Positions 51,651 through 61,070 of a DNA stretch of 64,000 nt are shown here, in pieces (the first letter of the stretch is position 1; each line of letters opens with the position of its first letter). The stretch is taken from contig CAMXWV010000003.1 of NCBI GenBank assembly GCA_947252755.1, positions 186,001 through 250,000 of the forward strand, in the 5' to 3' direction. Source of the DNA: an uncultured Dermabacter sp. (GTDB lineage: Bacteria; Actinomycetota; Actinomycetes; Actinomycetales; Dermabacteraceae). A program made the translations under genes and the position numbers. The notes below the pieces were generated by a model. It was not told where the DNA came from. It saw only the letters and a program-made list of their open reading frames with translations, and did not search any database.

Positions 51651-52127
51651 ATGCACACCGCCGAGTTCACGGCGATCACGAGTGCGGATCTCGGATCCGT
51701 TGAGGAATCCGGCCCCGCTCAGCTCAGCGCACGCCGCACGGGTCTTCTGGTTGCGATGGGCGGTGCCGCAGGCGCTCTGCTGCGCTGGGGACTGCAGCTG
51801 CTGATGCCGGGCACGCTCTCACCCACTCTAGCCGAGTTCCCATGGGCCACCGCGATCGCGAACATCGCCGGCTGCTTCGTGGCCGGCCTGGTCACAGCGC
51901 TGATCGGCCTGCGCCCCGGCCTCCCCCTCTGGGTGAAGCCGCTGATCGTCACCGGCCTCTGCGGCGCTTTCACCACTCTCTCCGCCTTCGCGCTGGATGT
52001 GGCCTCCCTGGTGGGCGCTCGTGCACCCGTCGTGGCGCTGACCTATACGCTGACCACGGTGGCCACCACCCTGGCAGCAGTGGTGATCGGCTTCCTTACA
52101 GGGCACCTCATCGGACGGCGCCGATGA
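51651..52127 (+). CDS. crcB: Fluoride channel protein CrcB/Fluc, subunit 1
   Basis: A 158-aa protein with four hydrophobic helices. GGAAGALLRWGLQ after the first helix start, FPWATAIANIAGCFVAGL and TGLCGAFTTLSAFALD are the Fluc motifs that line the fluoride pathway. The N-terminus has an extra about 30 hydrophilic residues. ATG 51651 is preceded by GGGGGG; an in-frame GTG at 51624 overlaps E2. Together with the next gene it forms a heterodimeric Fluc pair that exports fluoride passively. Confidence 0.87.
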   Translation: MHTAEFTAITSADLGSVEESGPAQLSARRTGLLVAMGGAAGALLRWGLQLLMPGTLSPTLAEFPWATAIANIAGCFVAGLVTALIGLRPGLPLWVKPLIVTGLCGAFTTLSAFALDVASLVGARAPVVALTYTLTTVATTLAAVVIGFLTGHLIGRRR

Positions 52128-52495
52128 TGCTGATGCTTGCGATTGCGATGGGCGCGGCGCTGGGAGCGCTCGCCCGCTGGGGCATTGCCGAACTGTGGCG
52201 CGACACGGATAGCCACCGGATCCCGTGGCCCACGTTCACCGCGAACATCGCCGCCAGCTTCATCCTGGGTGTGCTGATCCGCATCGTCGGCTCCAGCGCC
52301 GCCACCGGTGCCGAACTGGCCTATGCGCTGATCGGCATCGGCTTCTGCGGTGCACTGTCCACGATGAGCACGTTCGCCGTGGAGCTGATGATGATGGTGC
52401 GCCACCGCGCGCTCGTCTCCGCTCTCGGCTACCTCACCCTCACGCTCGGTCTTGCGCTCGCAGCGTTCTGGGCAGGATTGATGGTGGTCCCATGA
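52124..52495 (+). CDS. crcB: Fluoride channel protein CrcB/Fluc, subunit 2
   Basis: A 123-aa four-helix membrane protein with GAALGALARWGIAEL, WPTFTANIAASFILGVL and IGFCGALSTMSTFAVEL, the second half of the Fluc pair. In gram-positive bacteria paired crcB genes often make obligate heterodimers; the two motifs sets here are diverged enough to suggest that. The ATG overlaps the first crcB stop, and its own stop overlaps the copD-ctaG start (ATGA on both sides). No fluoride riboswitch is seen upstream. Confidence 0.87.
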   Translation: MMLMLAIAMGAALGALARWGIAELWRDTDSHRIPWPTFTANIAASFILGVLIRIVGSSAATGAELAYALIGIGFCGALSTMSTFAVELMMMVRHRALVSALGYLTLTLGLALAAFWAGLMVVP

Positions 52496-54261
52496 TCGTG
52501 CTGATCGCATCACTGCTGGCAGCCCTCGGCGCCGGTGTGCTCGGCGCGCGGTTTGCTGAGGGCAGCGCGGGTGTGCTCTACGAAGCCGCTGGACCGATCA
52601 CCACCTACGGGATTCCCACGGCGTCGGTGATCGCGTCCACCGCCATGGCCGTGACCATGGGCGGCAGCATCCTTGCCGGCTGGATTCTGCCGGCCAGCGC
52701 ACGCCCGGAGGCTGCCGCTGAGCTCACCGCTGCTCGCCGACGCGTCCTCACGATCATCACGGGCGCCGCTGTGGTCTGGACCCTGGTGGGCATTGCGCAG
52801 TTCCTCATGTCCTACTCGCTGGCGGCCGGGCAGGCGGTGGGCAGCGACCGGTTCGGATCAGACATGGCCGTCTTCGCCAGCTCCTCGCTGGGCATCTGGC
52901 GGATCGCCGCGCTCATTCTGACAGCTGCCGCCTCCACGATCGCGGTGTCCGGCACCAGCCGCCGCACCGCCCGGGCCGCGAGCGTGGCAGTGTTCGGCGC
53001 TGTGCTGTGCGCGGCGATGACCAGCCACGCCGCCGGCGGCGCCACACATGATGCCGCCACCAGCGCCATGCTCTTCCACCTGGTGGCGATGGCCGCCTGG
53101 CTCGGCCCGCTGGCGCTGCTCATGCTCCTGCGCATCCAGTCCGCGCAGCTGCGCGCGCAGATCATCGAACGCTTCTCTGCCACCGCACTCGTGGCCTGGC
53201 TGATGATGGCCGTCTCCGGGCTCGTGTCCCTGGGGCTGCGACTCGACAGCATCGACCAGCTGTGGACCCAGCCGTACGCGATTCTGGGCTTGGGCAAAAT
53301 CGTGGCGCTCGTGCTGGTGGGCATCCTCGGCTGGGGGCAGCGGCGTCTGATCGCGCAGCGGCGGGGCGGCTTCGCAGATCTTGCGGCGGTGGAGGCTGTG
53401 ATCGGGATGGCGGCGCTCGGCTTGGGCGCGGCGATGAGTTCCTCACCGCCGCCGGTGGCGGATGTGGTCGTGGCGCCCGGACCAGCCGGCCAGCTCACCG
53501 GATTTGCGCTGCCGCCAGGCACTCTCAGCGGCGCGCTCACGGTATGGCGGCCGGATGTGTTTGCGATCCTGCTTGCCTCGCTCCTGATCGGAGTGTGGCA
53601 GTGGGCGCGGCTGCCGCACGCTCGGGCGGTCACGGTGATCCTCGCTGGGTATGCGCTGCTGCAGTCCTCACCGATCGCGGTGTACGGCCGGATCATGATG
53701 TCCATGCACTTGCTGCGGCTGCTGTTGCTCGTCGCGGCGGTCGGCCTGCCGATCGGCCTGCTGCTGTGGAAGCGTCTGCGGGCCGCGCCCGCCGGCGGAC
53801 CGTTGGCACGTGTGGCCGACGAATTCTCCCGTCGCGGGGTGCGGTGGGCGGCGTCACTGTCCCCGGTGCTGCTGCTGGCGGGGGTTCTGCACACTCCGGC
53901 GCTGCTGCACGTTGAGCTGAGCACCACCATCGGGGCGCTCACCCTGTCTCTGATGGTGATCGCAGCCGGGGCGCTGTGGGGCGTTGCCATCGGCGCGGGC
54001 GGGCCGCAGTGCGTGCTCGTCGGCGCGGCAGGTCTGGGAGTCTGGCTGGGACTGCTCGGCGCTTCGCAGTCGGTGCTTGCCCCGTCCTGGTTCGGCGCCA
54101 CCGGGCGCACCTATGCGGCTGACGCGCTCCAGGATCAGAGCAGCGCCGCGCTTCTGCTGGCTGCAGTCGCGGCGCTGATGGTGATCCTCAGCGGCGTGCA
54201 GATGGTGAGAACACGGCGCGCGCCCGGTCCAGTTCGCGCAGCAGCTGCTCACGATGCATGA
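52492..54261 (+). CDS. CopD-CtaG fusion membrane protein (copper resistance/cytochrome oxidase assembly)
   Basis: A 589-aa protein with about 14-16 helices. The N-terminal half (to about residue 310) resembles CopD, including SHAAGGATHDAATSAMLFHLVAMAAWLGPLALL with histidines in membrane helices; the C-terminal half resembles CtaG (VYGRIMMSMHLLRLLLLVAAVGLPIGLLLWK and HTPALLHV). Fusions of this kind in actinobacteria are thought to move copper for cytochrome oxidase. The gene overlaps crcB by 4 bp and converges with the monooxygenase gene with a 74-bp overlap, the largest in the window. Confidence 0.82.
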   Translation: MIVLIASLLAALGAGVLGARFAEGSAGVLYEAAGPITTYGIPTASVIASTAMAVTMGGSILAGWILPASARPEAAAELTAARRRVLTIITGAAVVWTLVGIAQFLMSYSLAAGQAVGSDRFGSDMAVFASSSLGIWRIAALILTAAASTIAVSGTSRRTARAASVAVFGAVLCAAMTSHAAGGATHDAATSAMLFHLVAMAAWLGPLALLMLLRIQSAQLRAQIIERFSATALVAWLMMAVSGLVSLGLRLDSIDQLWTQPYAILGLGKIVALVLVGILGWGQRRLIAQRRGGFADLAAVEAVIGMAALGLGAAMSSSPPPVADVVVAPGPAGQLTGFALPPGTLSGALTVWRPDVFAILLASLLIGVWQWARLPHARAVTVILAGYALLQSSPIAVYGRIMMSMHLLRLLLLVAAVGLPIGLLLWKRLRAAPAGGPLARVADEFSRRGVRWAASLSPVLLLAGVLHTPALLHVELSTTIGALTLSLMVIAAGALWGVAIGAGGPQCVLVGAAGLGVWLGLLGASQSVLAPSWFGATGRTYAADALQDQSSAALLLAAVAALMVILSGVQMVRTRRAPGPVRAAAAHDA

Positions 54262-55438
54262 ACGGAACCTGGCGTGCATCCCCGCTGACCGTGATCGTCT
54301 GCGCCCGCAGGCGGTCGAAGGCCTCTGCCGCAGCCGGATCTGACCGCTGCGCCCGCAGATACAGGGCAGCGAGCTCCGCCTGGTCCTCCAGCACCGGCAC
54401 CAGGCTGCCCGCCACACGCAGCTGACCGAGCACTACTAGGTCACGGCGGCTGCGCGGGAATGCGCCGAGGAACAGGTCCTGGGCGAGCTCCGGCGCCAGG
54501 TAGGGCGCACCGGTCTCGTAGCCGGTGGCTAGGATCACCAGGTCGAACGCGTCGAGCGGCAGGTGGCGGCGATCGCGCACCAGGCGGATGCGGTGCTGTT
54601 CAAGATCCCGGATCAGCCGGTCGGACACCACCGGCTCGGAGTCGAGCAGCGGAGCGCTGGGGCGCGGCAGGCCCACGGCTTCGGCGGAGCCGATTGTGCG
54701 GCGGGCAGCGCCGCGCGCAATGGTCTCGTTGAGGCGGCCCAGAAAGGACGGCTCCAGCTGCGCGATCGCGTCAGCCGGCAGATGGCCCAGGCTGCGCGGC
54801 ACGATCCAGCGTCCCTCCTCCCACAGCAGCTGCACTGAGCGGTCCGCATCCGCCAGGTCAGCCGCAATATCCGCAGCAGCCTGATCGGAGCCGATCACCA
54901 GAACATTCTCTGCCTGAGTGTGGGCGGCGCCGCGGTACTGGCTCGCGTGGATGAAGGGGACGCCGGCATCCTCCAGATCCGCCACCAGCTCCGCGGGCAG
55001 ATGCGGCTGGGAGGAGGTGCCGTGAGCGGCGATGATCGCACCGTAGGTGCGGACCTCCCCGGTGGAGAAGGAGACTTCCCAGTTGCCTTCGCCGAACGAC
55101 CGGGCCATCCGCACTTCGGTGCGGGGATGGAAGTGAGCATCTGCCCCGGTGTGGGCTGCGAAGGCTCGCAGATAGGTGCCGTACTGCTGCGCGGTGGGGA
55201 ATGTGGGGAAGGAGACCGGCATGCGCAGTTCGTCGAACTCAGTGAGCGCTTTTGAACTGGTCAGCTCCATCTCCGGCCAGGCGGAGCCGGTGGTGGTCAG
55301 ACTGAAGACGCCGCCCACGTGCTTCTGGGAGTCAACGAGGTCGTAGTCGATCTGGGCGCGTTCCAGGAAGGATGCAGCAGCGAGGCCAGCCGGGCCGGCG
55401 CCCACCACCAGGACGTTGGAGCGTGAGAAGTCAACCAT
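54188..55438 (-). CDS. Flavin-dependent monooxygenase/oxidoreductase (CzcO/TrkA-like)
   Basis: A 416-aa two-dinucleotide-domain flavoprotein. The FAD motif VVGAGPAGLAAASFLE is at residues 10-25, and the NADPH-like motif reads VIGSDQAAADIAADLADAD (about 175-193) in place of the usual GSGNSA. VILATGYETGAPYL is the ATG motif of flavin monooxygenases. It should oxidise a small organic substrate with NADPH and O2; the substrate is unknown. GGAGG precedes the ATG. It is divergent from the HAD gene and converges with copD-ctaG. Confidence 0.83.
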   Translation of the reverse strand: MVDFSRSNVLVVGAGPAGLAAASFLERAQIDYDLVDSQKHVGGVFSLTTTGSAWPEMELTSSKALTEFDELRMPVSFPTFPTAQQYGTYLRAFAAHTGADAHFHPRTEVRMARSFGEGNWEVSFSTGEVRTYGAIIAAHGTSSQPHLPAELVADLEDAGVPFIHASQYRGAAHTQAENVLVIGSDQAAADIAADLADADRSVQLLWEEGRWIVPRSLGHLPADAIAQLEPSFLGRLNETIARGAARRTIGSAEAVGLPRPSAPLLDSEPVVSDRLIRDLEQHRIRLVRDRRHLPLDAFDLVILATGYETGAPYLAPELAQDLFLGAFPRSRRDLVVLGQLRVAGSLVPVLEDQAELAALYLRAQRSDPAAAEAFDRLRAQTITVSGDARQVPFMHREQLLRELDRARAVFSPSARR

Positions 55439-55565
55439 GGTCCAATCCTCCCACAGCCGCTGAAGCAGAAAACGCCGCCGATCAGAAAACAGTGCTCAGG
55501 GACAACGGGCATCCGCGGGATGGAAACCCCTTCGAGTCCTGTGTGCCGGGGGATACAGTGGGGGC

Positions 55566-56261
55566 ATGACCGCATCGCCTGTCGCCAGTGCCATCGAGTC
55601 CGCCTTCGCCGATTTCAATCCCCGCGCTGTCGTCTTCGACTGCGACGGCATCCTCCTTGACACCGAACGGATGTGGGTGGACACCCAAAACCAGGTGATC
55701 GCAGATAACGGCGGCCTGCTGTCCACAAAGCAGCGCGTGAAGCTGACCGGCCGCTCCGTGCGCAAGATCGTGGATGCGATCGTGGATATCACCGGAGCTG
55801 ATGAGCAGACCATCGCCCGGGACCTGTTCGAACGCCACCGGGAGAACCTGGAGAAGGGCATTCCGCTGGTGCCCGGGGCGAAAGAGCTGGTCGAAGCAGT
55901 CCGTGAGAAGGTGCCGGTGGCGGTGGTGGCGAATTCTCCGCGCACCTGGATGCAGACCAATCTGGAGCGCGCAGGCCTGTTCCACCTGTTCGATCATTCG
56001 GTGAGCCACGATGAGGTGAAGCGCGGAAAGCCCCGCCCGGACATCTACCAGCGTGCAGCGAAGCTGCTCGGTCAGAAGCCGAAGCGCTGCCTGGCGGTTG
56101 AGGACACCAATGTGGGCGCCCGCTCGGCTGAAGCTGCGGGCATGCGTCTGCTGGTGGTGCCGAGCGTGGACACGCAGAACCCTGAGGGAGATCTGCGGCT
56201 GGAGACCCTGAACCACCCCGAGCTTGTGGAGTGGGTCAGCACCTGGAAGGCGCGCCGGTGA
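55566..56261 (+). CDS. HAD-superfamily hydrolase, beta-phosphoglucomutase-like (subfamily IA)
   Basis: A 231-aa HAD phosphatase. The nucleophile motif is VFDCDGILLDTE (about residues 20-31), motif II is VVANSPRT, the lysine is in KRGKPRPDIY and the acidic motif is AVEDTNVGARSAEAAGM. The -10 TACAGT (55554-55559) ends 6 nt before the ATG, so it is leaderless. It overlaps the next HAD gene by 4 bp. The two proteins share about a third of their residues by eye and look like a tandem duplication. Substrate is a small phosphorylated metabolite, unknown. Confidence 0.87.
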   Translation: MTASPVASAIESAFADFNPRAVVFDCDGILLDTERMWVDTQNQVIADNGGLLSTKQRVKLTGRSVRKIVDAIVDITGADEQTIARDLFERHRENLEKGIPLVPGAKELVEAVREKVPVAVVANSPRTWMQTNLERAGLFHLFDHSVSHDEVKRGKPRPDIYQRAAKLLGQKPKRCLAVEDTNVGARSAEAAGMRLLVVPSVDTQNPEGDLRLETLNHPELVEWVSTWKARR

Positions 56262-56950
56262 GCGCCGGCACCGCCGAAGCCGCTGAGCCCAACCCGTTCG
56301 AATCCGTCCGTCACTGGCGGCCCGAGGCGATCGTCTTCGACTGCGACGGCCTCCTGCTGGACACCGAATCCGTCTGGGACGGCACCCAGCAGCACATCCT
56401 TCAGCGCTATGGCGCCACCCTCAGCGAGGAGCAGAGCCTCGCGATCATGGGCACCAGTGTGTCCGACACTGCCCGAATCATCGCGGACGCCGCAGGGCGC
56501 CCCTTCGACCAGGTGCGCGCTGACATCGTGGAACAGTTCGACCGGGACCTGCACGGAAACATCCGCCTCATGGACGGTGTGGTCGAGTTCCTTGACCTGG
56601 TGCACGGGCAGCTGCCGCTGGCGGTGGCGTCGAACTCCGAACGGGACCAGCTGCAGGTGAAGCTGGGCGAATCCGGTCTTCGCCGCTATTTCGACGCGGC
56701 GGTGAGCGCACAGGACGTGCCGAAGGAAAAGCCTGCACCGGACATGTATGAGAAGGCGGCGCGTGACGTGGGTGCTGACCCCGCCCGCAGCCTTGGCTTT
56801 GAGGATTCGCCGGTGGGAGCGCGGGCGGCGCTCGCAGCCGGTCTCACCCTGATCGGCGTTCCCTCCACGGAGCAGCCGGTGACCGGCGCGCACATCACCA
56901 TCCGCTCCCTGCGTGATGAGAACCTGCTGGATTGGGTTCGCAGCTGGTGA
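56258..56950 (+). CDS. HAD-superfamily hydrolase, second tandem paralogue
   Basis: A 230-aa HAD subfamily IA phosphatase from GTG 56258, which overlaps the previous stop (GTGA) and has GGAAGG 6-7 nt upstream. Motifs: VFDCDGLLLDTESVWDG, AVASNSERD, KEKPAPDMY and GFEDSPVGARAALAAG. The general plan and the extended C-terminus ending in WVRSW match the upstream paralogue (WVSTW), so the pair arose by duplication. The next gene, thioredoxin-NHL, has its own promoter inside the 16-bp gap. Confidence 0.87.
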   Translation: MSAGTAEAAEPNPFESVRHWRPEAIVFDCDGLLLDTESVWDGTQQHILQRYGATLSEEQSLAIMGTSVSDTARIIADAAGRPFDQVRADIVEQFDRDLHGNIRLMDGVVEFLDLVHGQLPLAVASNSERDQLQVKLGESGLRRYFDAAVSAQDVPKEKPAPDMYEKAARDVGADPARSLGFEDSPVGARAALAAGLTLIGVPSTEQPVTGAHITIRSLRDENLLDWVRSW

Positions 56951-56966
56951 ACTAGCATGGGTGGCT

Positions 56967-58892
56967 ATGACAACAGCGACCGCACCCACCGAGCGCCCCA
57001 GCGCCCCCGAACTCCGCGGCCGAGCCTGGCTCAACACGGGCGGAGCTGACCTCCGCCTCGAAGACTTCCGGGGCAAGATCGTGGTTCTGGATTTCTGGAC
57101 CTTCTGCTGTGTGAACTGCCTGCATGTTCTGGACGAGCTGCGCCCCCTGGAGACTGAGTTCGCGGATGAGGTCGTCGTGGTGGGAGTGCACTCCCCGAAG
57201 TTCGAGTTCGAACGGGACCCGGCAGCGCTCGCCGCGAACTGCGAACGCTATGACGTTGAGCATCCCGTGCTGGATGACCCGGACCTGCGCACCTGGGCGG
57301 ACTATGGCGCAAAAGCCTGGCCCACCCTGATGGTGCTTGACGTGCACGGCCGTATCGCGGCCTCCATGTCCGGTGAGGGGCACGCGGAGAACCTCCGCTC
57401 CATCATCACTCGTCTCATCACAGAAGCGGACGCTGAAGGCGCGCTGAAGCGCGGCCCCGCGCCCACCGTGATCGAAGAGCGCGAACTGCAGACTCTGCGC
57501 TTTCCCTCCAAAGCGGCGCGCCTGCGCGACGGCCGAATCGCGGTCAGCGACGCCGGCCAGCACCGCATCGTCATCTTCAGCTCTGACGGAGTCACCGTTG
57601 ACGAAGTGATCGGCGCCGGCCGCCGCGGCTATCAGGACGGGGACGGTGAGAGCGCGCTGTTCGCTGAGCCGAATGGCATCGCCGTGCTGCCGCCGGAGAC
57701 AGCGGAGCAGGTGGGCTATGACCTGGTGGTGGCGGATACCGCGAACCACCGCCTGCGCGCGGTGCGGCTGGGCCATAACCGCCTGCTGCGCAGCCGCGTG
57801 CCCTCGGATGTCATCACCATCGCCGGCCGCGGCGACCAGTGGATGCAGGGCCAGCCGCTCGCCGACTATTCGGGCAGTCCGCTCGCCTTCTGCCTCTCCA
57901 CGCCATGGGACCTCCAGTACGATCCCGTGTCCGGACAGGTCATCATCACCATGGCCGGCATCCATCAGATGTGGTCCATGACTCTGCCCGAGCTGGACGA
58001 GCACGGCGAGATCATCGAGCCCGGAGCGATCGGCGTGCTCGCCGGAACCACCCAGGAGGGGATCGTGGACGGTCCGCTCCAGGAGTCCTGGTGGGCGCAG
58101 CCGTCCGGGGTGACGGTGGACGGCGGCGGCAATATCTTCGTGGCCGACTCCGAGACCTCCGCGATCCGGGTGATCAACGCCGACCGCACCGAGGTGTCCA
58201 CCCTGGTGGGGGAGGGCCTGTTCGACTTCGGCCACGTGGACGGCACGCTCGCCCAGTCCCGATTCCAGCACCCCCTCGGCATCACGGTGCTCACCGACGG
58301 CCGCATCGCCGTGGCGGACACCTATAACGGTGCCGTCCGCCTGATCAACCCCGCGGATGACACGGTGGTCACGGTGGCAAGCGACCTGGATGAACCATCC
58401 GATCTTCAGGTGGCCGATCCGATCGACGGGATCCCGCACCTGCTCGTGGTGGAGTCCGGACAGCACAAGCTGACGTGGATCTCGATCGCCCCGGCTGCGG
58501 AGCACATGGTGAACCTCGGCGAGCACCGCACCAAGCGACCGGTCACCGAAGTGGCAGCGAGCGGCCGCCTCAGCGTGGACGTGCTGTTCACTCCGCCGGA
58601 GGGGCACAAACTGGATGACTCCTACGGGCCGTCCACCTCCGTCACCATCACCACTACTCCGCCGGAGATGCTGCTCAGCGGAGGCGGCCAGTCCACGGAC
58701 CTGTCCCGGTCGATCGAACTCGATCCCGCCATCACGGAGGGCGTGCTGCATGTGAACGCCCGCGCCGCCTCGTGTGACGCTGACCCCAGCATCGAATTCC
58801 CCGCTTGCCACATGCACCAGCAGGACTGGGGCGTGCCGATCCGCCTGGTTGACGGCGCGAGCGACCACCTCGACCTGTCCCTCCTCGGATGA
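56967..58892 (+). CDS. Thioredoxin-domain plus NHL beta-propeller protein (NHLRC2-like)
   Basis: A 641-aa soluble protein. Residues about 15-150 are a thioredoxin/TlpA-like domain with WTFCCVNCLHV (redox cysteines, CCVNC, about residues 51-55). Residues about 165-500 hold NHL repeats (GRIAVSDAGQHRIVIF, DLVVADTANHRLRAV, NIFVADSETSAIRVI, RIAVADTYNGAVRLI), which build a six-bladed propeller, and a C-terminal beta domain follows. The layout is that of NHLRC2-type proteins. No signal peptide is visible. A -10 TAGCAT (56953-56958) ends 8 nt before the ATG. It overlaps the next gene, a large membrane protein, by 4 bp. Confidence 0.85.
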   Translation: MTTATAPTERPSAPELRGRAWLNTGGADLRLEDFRGKIVVLDFWTFCCVNCLHVLDELRPLETEFADEVVVVGVHSPKFEFERDPAALAANCERYDVEHPVLDDPDLRTWADYGAKAWPTLMVLDVHGRIAASMSGEGHAENLRSIITRLITEADAEGALKRGPAPTVIEERELQTLRFPSKAARLRDGRIAVSDAGQHRIVIFSSDGVTVDEVIGAGRRGYQDGDGESALFAEPNGIAVLPPETAEQVGYDLVVADTANHRLRAVRLGHNRLLRSRVPSDVITIAGRGDQWMQGQPLADYSGSPLAFCLSTPWDLQYDPVSGQVIITMAGIHQMWSMTLPELDEHGEIIEPGAIGVLAGTTQEGIVDGPLQESWWAQPSGVTVDGGGNIFVADSETSAIRVINADRTEVSTLVGEGLFDFGHVDGTLAQSRFQHPLGITVLTDGRIAVADTYNGAVRLINPADDTVVTVASDLDEPSDLQVADPIDGIPHLLVVESGQHKLTWISIAPAAEHMVNLGEHRTKRPVTEVAASGRLSVDVLFTPPEGHKLDDSYGPSTSVTITTTPPEMLLSGGGQSTDLSRSIELDPAITEGVLHVNARAASCDADPSIEFPACHMHQQDWGVPIRLVDGASDHLDLSLLG

Positions 58893-61069
58893 GCAGCTTC
58901 CCCCTCGGAGAGGACATCGCCTGGTCGCTGATCGCGCTGGCCGCGCTCAGCGTGGGCCTGCTCATCTGGGGCGTGAGCGCGTCGGCCGCTTTCGGCACGC
59001 CCGCCGACGACACCCCGGATGACGCCAGTGCGGATGACGACACTGGGGACCTGCGCACACCGCTTGCTGACCTGGTGAGCGCGGTGGCGAAGCCGGTTCT
59101 GACCAGCAGCGTCCTCACGGCGCTGCTGCTGCTCGCCGTTCCCGGAGCGGGGGAGGACCGCGGGATCCGCGTGGGAGCGCTGCTCGCCGGAACAGTTCTC
59201 GGCATCATCGTCGTGTGGCAGCTCATCACCAGACCGGGACGGGGCCTTGCGGTGGTGCTCGGGGGAGCCGGCGCACTCGTGGCGCTTGCTGTTGCGGTGC
59301 TCAAAGCCGCCGCCGGGGTGCCGCTCGTCATCGCCGCCCTCGGCCTCGGCATCACCGCAGCCGCGATGTGGGCGGCGGTCGCGGTCACCGGTGCGGGCAC
59401 TCTCTCCGCCCGCACCCTGGTGGGTGCGCTCGAACTGGACGGTGAGCGCAACCCCGGGGAGCACGACGCTGCCATCACCCACGCCGCGACGCGCGCCACC
59501 GTGCTGCTCAGCCGCGGCGCACTGACCGTGCTGATCGCCGGTGTGCTGATCCAGGTGGGGGTGCCGCTGCTGGGTGCGCACGCGATCCTGCTCGCCATCC
59601 TCACGCTGATCGCGGCGCAGGCGGCATACGCTCTCACCCATGTGGCGCACCCGGCGCTTGCGGCTGGCTTCCCGGCTGCTCTGCTCGCAGCCGGCCTCGG
59701 CATTCTGCTGCCCGGCCGTTACGCGCAGCTGCGATTCACCCAGGTGGGTCTCGCAGAGCTCGGGGACCCGCTGCTGCTGTCCCTGTTCCTGCCGCCGAAC
59801 CCGGACGGCTCCATGCCAGCCCCGGTGAATCGGGACCTGATCGAGCCGCAGATCGAAGAGATGGCGGCGAACTTCGATCAGTTCCAGCAGGGTTTGGATG
59901 ATTCGCCGGCTGTGCAGCGTGTGGTGGATCTGATTCTGCTCCATGGTCAGAGCCCTTCAGCGCTGGTGGCGGGCGCGCTCGCGGCCGGGGCGCTCATCGC
60001 AGCGGTGCTGGTGCTGCTGGTGCGCTCCACGGTGCGTCCGGGTCAGCAGGCGGTGGCGGCCCGCACCGGACACGTGGGCGCGGGGCTTGCCGGCATCCGT
60101 CCGGTGGCGCTGGTGCTGCTGGGAATCGGCGCCATCGCCGCGGTGTCGGCCGGGGTGATCATGACCGTGGGCCACGGGAACGCGCCGCTGGGCCTGCTGC
60201 TCACAGCGATCCTTGCCGCCGGCGGAGCGGTGGTCCTCGCGGCCCTGCCCGCTGCAGAATCGAAGCGGGACGCTGAGAGCAGCTCAGAGTTGGCTGTGCG
60301 CGCAGCTGCCCCAGCGGGAGTGCTGAGCGCGGTGCTGACCGGAAGCGCGGTGTTCGCACTGCTCGCCCCTACGGCTGCGTTCATGACCGGAACCGCTCGC
60401 CTGCCGGTGCTGTGGGAAGACCGCGCCCTGCGCACCCTCACCACTGAATCGCTGACCAGCTGGGCAGGTGCGCTGCTGGCGGCGCTGCTCGCAGTGGCGC
60501 TGTGGGCGATGCTCGCTGATGTGCTGCGCCGCACCAGTGCGGATGCGGTGCTCGATTCCCGTGAAGCCGCAGAGGAGAAGCGCCAGGTCCGCCTGGATTC
60601 GCGAGCGCCGCGCACACGCGTTATCGCGCTTGTTCCGGGCCTGCTCGCTCCCGCAGCGGTGGTTGCGGTGAGCCTTGGCTTCGGCGGTGCGGCTCTGCTG
60701 CCGTTCGCCGGCGCGGCCGCGGGCATCGCCGTGCTGCTGCTGGTGGTCGCAGAGATGCGCGCCGCGGGGGCTCGCGGAGCCCTCGCAGAATACGACGCGG
60801 ACCGTTTCGGCGGCGTCGGCTCCTGGGGTCACACCAGCGTGCTCATCGAATCGGCGAACGCGCAGGTGAAGCAGCTGATCGCGCGCAGCACCGCAGCGGG
60901 TCTGCTGCTGGCCGGTGTGCTCAGCTCAGTGCTCGCCCCGTTCGCTGCGGACTTCTTCGCCAGCGGTTCGAACCCGTGGCTGCGCCTGGTGCTTGCCGTG
61001 GCCGCAGCATTGGTGGGGGCGGCGCTGTGGGTGTACTGCCGGAACGTCACCGAGCCTGATCTGCGCTGA
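58889..61069 (+). CDS. Large polytopic membrane protein of unknown function
   Basis: A 726-aa protein with roughly 15-16 hydrophobic helices and no motif I recognise. Between helices there are polar loops with notable features: an acidic TPADDTPDDASADDDTGD (about 37-54), TRATVLLSRG after GERNPGEHDAAITHA (about 190-210), a non-membrane FLPPNPDGS and IEPQIEEMAANFDQF segment (about 305-335), and a C-terminal EYDADRFGGVGSWGHTSV. It is translationally coupled to the thioredoxin-NHL gene (ATGA), so the two probably form a functional pair. I looked for H+-pyrophosphatase motifs and did not find them. It ends 1 bp before the convergent UvrA-like stop. Confidence 0.75.
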   Translation: MSSFPLGEDIAWSLIALAALSVGLLIWGVSASAAFGTPADDTPDDASADDDTGDLRTPLADLVSAVAKPVLTSSVLTALLLLAVPGAGEDRGIRVGALLAGTVLGIIVVWQLITRPGRGLAVVLGGAGALVALAVAVLKAAAGVPLVIAALGLGITAAAMWAAVAVTGAGTLSARTLVGALELDGERNPGEHDAAITHAATRATVLLSRGALTVLIAGVLIQVGVPLLGAHAILLAILTLIAAQAAYALTHVAHPALAAGFPAALLAAGLGILLPGRYAQLRFTQVGLAELGDPLLLSLFLPPNPDGSMPAPVNRDLIEPQIEEMAANFDQFQQGLDDSPAVQRVVDLILLHGQSPSALVAGALAAGALIAAVLVLLVRSTVRPGQQAVAARTGHVGAGLAGIRPVALVLLGIGAIAAVSAGVIMTVGHGNAPLGLLLTAILAAGGAVVLAALPAAESKRDAESSSELAVRAAAPAGVLSAVLTGSAVFALLAPTAAFMTGTARLPVLWEDRALRTLTTESLTSWAGALLAALLAVALWAMLADVLRRTSADAVLDSREAAEEKRQVRLDSRAPRTRVIALVPGLLAPAAVVAVSLGFGGAALLPFAGAAAGIAVLLLVVAEMRAAGARGALAEYDADRFGGVGSWGHTSVLIESANAQVKQLIARSTAAGLLLAGVLSSVLAPFAADFFASGSNPWLRLVLAVAAALVGAALWVYCRNVTEPDLR

Positions 61070-61070
61070 C

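Noticed and set aside
56952..58868. A 638-codon open frame on the minus strand opposite the thioredoxin-NHL gene
   Set aside because: It is a GC-rich shadow frame: composition is dominated by H, G, R and D without motifs, while the plus-strand frame has clear thioredoxin and NHL motifs.
58889..61069. Membrane pyrophosphatase identity for the 726-aa protein
   Set aside because: Number of helices fits, but the DNVGDN-type and DxxxD/K substrate motifs are absent.
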